From PALSA-1296 sp038210275 (lineage in GTDB: Bacteria > Bacteroidota > Ignavibacteria > Palsa-1295): 64,000 nucleotides of DNA. Both the position numbers and the translations under genes were made by a program. How positions within the stretch are numbered: position 1 is the stretch's first letter; the number at the start of each line of letters is the position of its first letter. The notes below the pieces were generated by a model that saw only the letters and a program-made list of their open reading frames with translations, was not told where the DNA came from and searched no databases. Below, in pieces: positions 62,110 through 64,000 of this stretch. The DNA lies in the NCBI GenBank assembly GCA_038210275.1, contig JBBQWV010000007.1, positions 1-64,000 of the forward strand, read 5' to 3'.

Positions 62110-62568
62110 TTAGAATCCTAATTCCATAAAATGAAGGGAATGTGAAGAGTCAATTCCTGCCCATGCGATATAAGTCTTGTTTGCAAAATTCACAATAGCG
62201 ATACCAGCACCAGATTGGTCTGAATGCTTTTGAAATCTGTTTCGGTTTATAAAACCATTTGACCCCGTATTGGATCCGAGAGAATAAATATTTCGTTGTG
62301 GGTCATTGCCGCTCCATGCCAATATTAATTCAGAACCAATTTGTGTCATAACAGGCGCATAGAAGGAGGGGTCGGTAAGCCGTACCATATTTTTAAATTT
62401 TACACCCCGGTCAGTAGACTCAATCAGGTATAGACTCCTGCTACTATCCAAAGCTCTCCATAATAGAAATAACTTTGTGCCGTCACTTGATGGCAAGAAT
62501 TTCATCCTCACAGGCAGTCCGAATATCACCGCAGATGCAAATGGTATCTTAGCAACTATAGGCTTCAC
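62110..62568 (-). pseudogene. Remnant of a secreted repeat protein (3' part)
   Basis: The frame ends cleanly at 62110 (HSLHFMELGF), but beyond about 62490 its 5' part enters a segment homologous to a different gene on the other strand. The meaningful part (KLFLLWRALDSSRSLYLIES, LILAWSGNDPQRNIYSLGSN) looks like the C-terminal end of a beta-propeller or sialidase-like protein. No start codon with a signal peptide or promoter is seen. I therefore call it a truncated remnant, joined at about 62480-62500 to the remnant on the plus strand. Confidence 0.55.
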
Positions 62569-62983
62569 CGTTTATCTAACGAAAGATTCAACGACAAGCA
62601 TCATCCTCACGAATAGAAACGACACCACGCAAACCCCTTGCGGCATGACAACGCTCACCCTCGGCGGCACAGCAACATTTGATTATAATTATCTCTGCGG
62701 AGAAAGAAGCCTCTCCAGCTTTCTGCGCGATGGCTCGCAAATTCACATAACTTCGATTCGCCCAAATCCGGCACAGGATGAAATAGAGATAGCCTTGGAA
62801 TCAGGATTAAAGCAAGATGCGAATGTGGAGATATTTAATGCACTCGGAGCAAGAGTATATTTCGGAGCGAAGAATTTGATTGCCGGAGAGAATAAGGTTC
62901 ATCTTGATACCAAACGCCTTTCGTCAGGAGTGTATTTGGTGAAGGTTGGTTCGGTAAGTCAGTCGTTAGTTATTAGCAGATAG
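62477..62983 (+). pseudogene. Decayed C-terminal remnant of a T9SS protein
   Basis: The 168-residue frame lacks any signal peptide and starts abruptly. It aligns along its whole length with the last ~170 residues of the protein at 38376-41633: SLDGKNFILTGSPNITADA / SSDGRTFHLTSSQITSAG, FTVYLTKDSTTSIIL / FEVFLTKDTATSLTI, and the T9SS domain IRPNPAQDEIEIALESGLKQ / IHPNPARDAIEIELHSPTAQ. A stop precedes it in frame. It is thus a 3' fragment of a former paralogue, cut at about 62480, followed 30 bp later by repeat copy B. Confidence 0.75.
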
Positions 62984-63012
62984 TGGTGAACGGCACATGG
63001 ATGGCAGGGGGG

Positions 63013-63525
63013 ACTAAGCTTTCCCTGAAAATAAATGTCGATGGGCACCTTGACAAACGGGGTTTTATGTCGTATATTACCTCCATTATGATGAGCACCT
63101 ATACACCTGTAGATTTTAGATTGCCACGACCGGCTGGTGCCGGTCTCGCAATGACATTGTCTTTAACTTTCAGCTTTAAGCTGTGGCTGTCAGTTTTTTC
63201 TGCAAATGTGCACAGTGATATTTATGAATTATAAGGGGTTACAGTCGCTCACCCGGAGCTTTGGGGAAAGGATGAAGGATGAAGTATGAAGGATGAAAAT
63301 AAAAGGGAAGGAAAAGATGCAAATGTGCACAGTGATATACTTGAATTATATAGAGTTACAGTCGCTCACCCGGAGTTTTGGGAAAGGATGAAGGATGAAG
63401 GATGAAGTATGAGGGATGAAATGGGGGCAGAGATTTGGAGTGGTTTTCTGCTAAAGACTAATGACTAATGACTCTGCCGGTGTGCAGAGCGATGTTGATG
63501 AATTATAATGGGTTACGGGGCAACT
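63013..63525 (+). repeat. Dispersed repeat copy B, with internal 117-bp duplication
   Basis: Nearly identical to copy A (35182-35564, minus), but with an extra unit: TGCAAATGTGCACAGTGATA occurs at 63201 and again near 63318. Each unit continues with a TGAATTATA-containing spacer, CAGTCGCTCACCCGGAG and a GAAAGGATGAAGGATGAAG microsatellite. A third, diverged unit (GTGCAGAGCGATGTTGATG) ends the element. Confidence 0.85.
63116..63156. repeat. REP-like single palindrome inside repeat copy B
   Basis: GATTGCCACGACCGGC and the opposing arm GCCGGTCTCGCAATGAC; same element as 35422-35466 in copy A, in the opposite orientation. Confidence 0.7.
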
Positions 63526-63763
63526 TTTCAAAGTTATCCACATGGTGTTGATACTTTAAGACTAAAAGCGGGAGGCAATTTGGACGTATTTTTATCGAAG
63601 CTTTCTCACACTTATCTTCCGCTATCTTCGTCATACGATGTTTGATATGACATGATATGGACTGTTTGCTATTTGCTACCCGCTTGCTTTTGTTGTCACT
63701 TAACCCTTTGCATCTGCGTTACACTCCCTTCACCAATTTCACCACTTCATCAAATAGATTCCT

Positions 63764-64000
63764 ATGACAGCTGAGAGCATAAAATCAAAGCAATTACTTG
63801 ATCTTGTAGTTGTAAAAGACCAGAAAGTAGCATCGCAGTATAAGAACGGCGTGAAAGTGCCGATCACCACATTCATCGAAGATTATATGAATGGGCGCGT
63901 TGATATTAATTGTGACGTGCAGTTGCTTTTGCAGAACCGTACATTATTCTTCAATTATAAGTACGTTGCTCATCACTTAAAATTCCTCTTTGGGCAATTT
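63764..64000 (+). CDS. Probable cyclopropane-fatty-acid-synthase-like methyltransferase, N-terminus only
   Basis: The ATG at 63764 opens a frame that continues to the window edge (79 residues seen). MTAESIKSKQLLDLVVVKDQ and the end NYKYVAHHLKFLFGQF resemble the N-terminal segment of cyclopropane-fatty-acyl-phospholipid-synthase-family SAM methyltransferases, in which a helix ending HVKFFLTRF-like precedes the SAM domain. The SAM-binding motif lies outside the window. The frame has no signal peptide. The 240 bp upstream from 63525 show no gene or clear promoter. The call is tentative. Confidence 0.45.
   Translation, partial: MTAESIKSKQLLDLVVVKDQKVASQYKNGVKVPITTFIEDYMNGRVDINCDVQLLLQNRTLFFNYKYVAHHLKFLFGQF

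Overview
The window most likely comes from the chromosome of a Gram-negative bacterium of the Bacteroidota/Chlorobiota (FCB) group, perhaps an Ignavibacteria- or Kapabacteria-like lineage; the exact lineage is inferred, not shown. The reasons are ten intact secreted proteins with type IX secretion (T9SS) type A C-terminal sorting domains plus one decayed one, HYDIN/choice-of-anchor-D style repeats, A/T-rich leaders, and Bacteroidota-type -7 boxes (TAnnTTTG). No rRNA, tRNA, CRISPR array, IS element or prophage was seen.

0-7 kb is a stress-like regulatory neighbourhood: an OmpA protein (cut by the window edge), a YtxH protein, several very small hydrophilic proteins, an AraC-family regulator with an HMA-like N-terminus, and a stand-alone response regulator. 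Five transcription units here share one 56-bp promoter layout: a conserved 27-bp element, exactly 21 bp, then TAnnTTTG. One of the five drives no recognisable ORF and instead precedes a strongly folded region, which I call a candidate non-coding RNA. This undescribed-looking regulon is the strongest de novo signal in the window.

7-15.8 kb is a block of three large secreted T9SS proteins. 15.8-20.7 kb holds, on the minus strand, a two-gene module: a SLOG-like sensor fused to membrane helices (SLATT-like), followed 9 bp later by a DUF4062-NACHT/STAND NTPase-TPR protein. This is a candidate anti-phage or signalling system. A fibre-like secreted protein lies just upstream of it.

22-34.4 kb is mostly housekeeping: lipB, dapD, a lipoprotein, a periplasmic thioredoxin, a MazEF-type toxin-antitoxin pair, rpe, a LacD-type aldolase, an ECF sigma factor with a Lys/Ala/Pro-rich N-terminus, a GT-C-like membrane protein, a DUF2461 protein and a di-haem cytochrome c peroxidase.

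34.7-45.5 kb is a second T9SS cargo block, including two tandem paralogues with near-identical sorting domains. 46.8-48.7 kb carries another ECF sigma factor with a small His/Cys-rich membrane protein, and a DUF3108 protein. 48.9-55.6 kb is a TetR-TolC-MFP-RND efflux operon with a palindromic operator at its promoter and a strong terminator at its end. 55.7-64 kb has two OmpA-type proteins, a large VPS10/BNR-like T9SS protein, a scar where two gene remnants meet, and the start of a probable cyclopropane-fatty-acid-synthase-like methyltransferase.

REP-like palindromes (GTCATTGCGAGG family) occur in many intergenic gaps. A ~0.4-0.5 kb repeat lies in inverted orientation at 35.2-35.6 and 63.0-63.5 kb.
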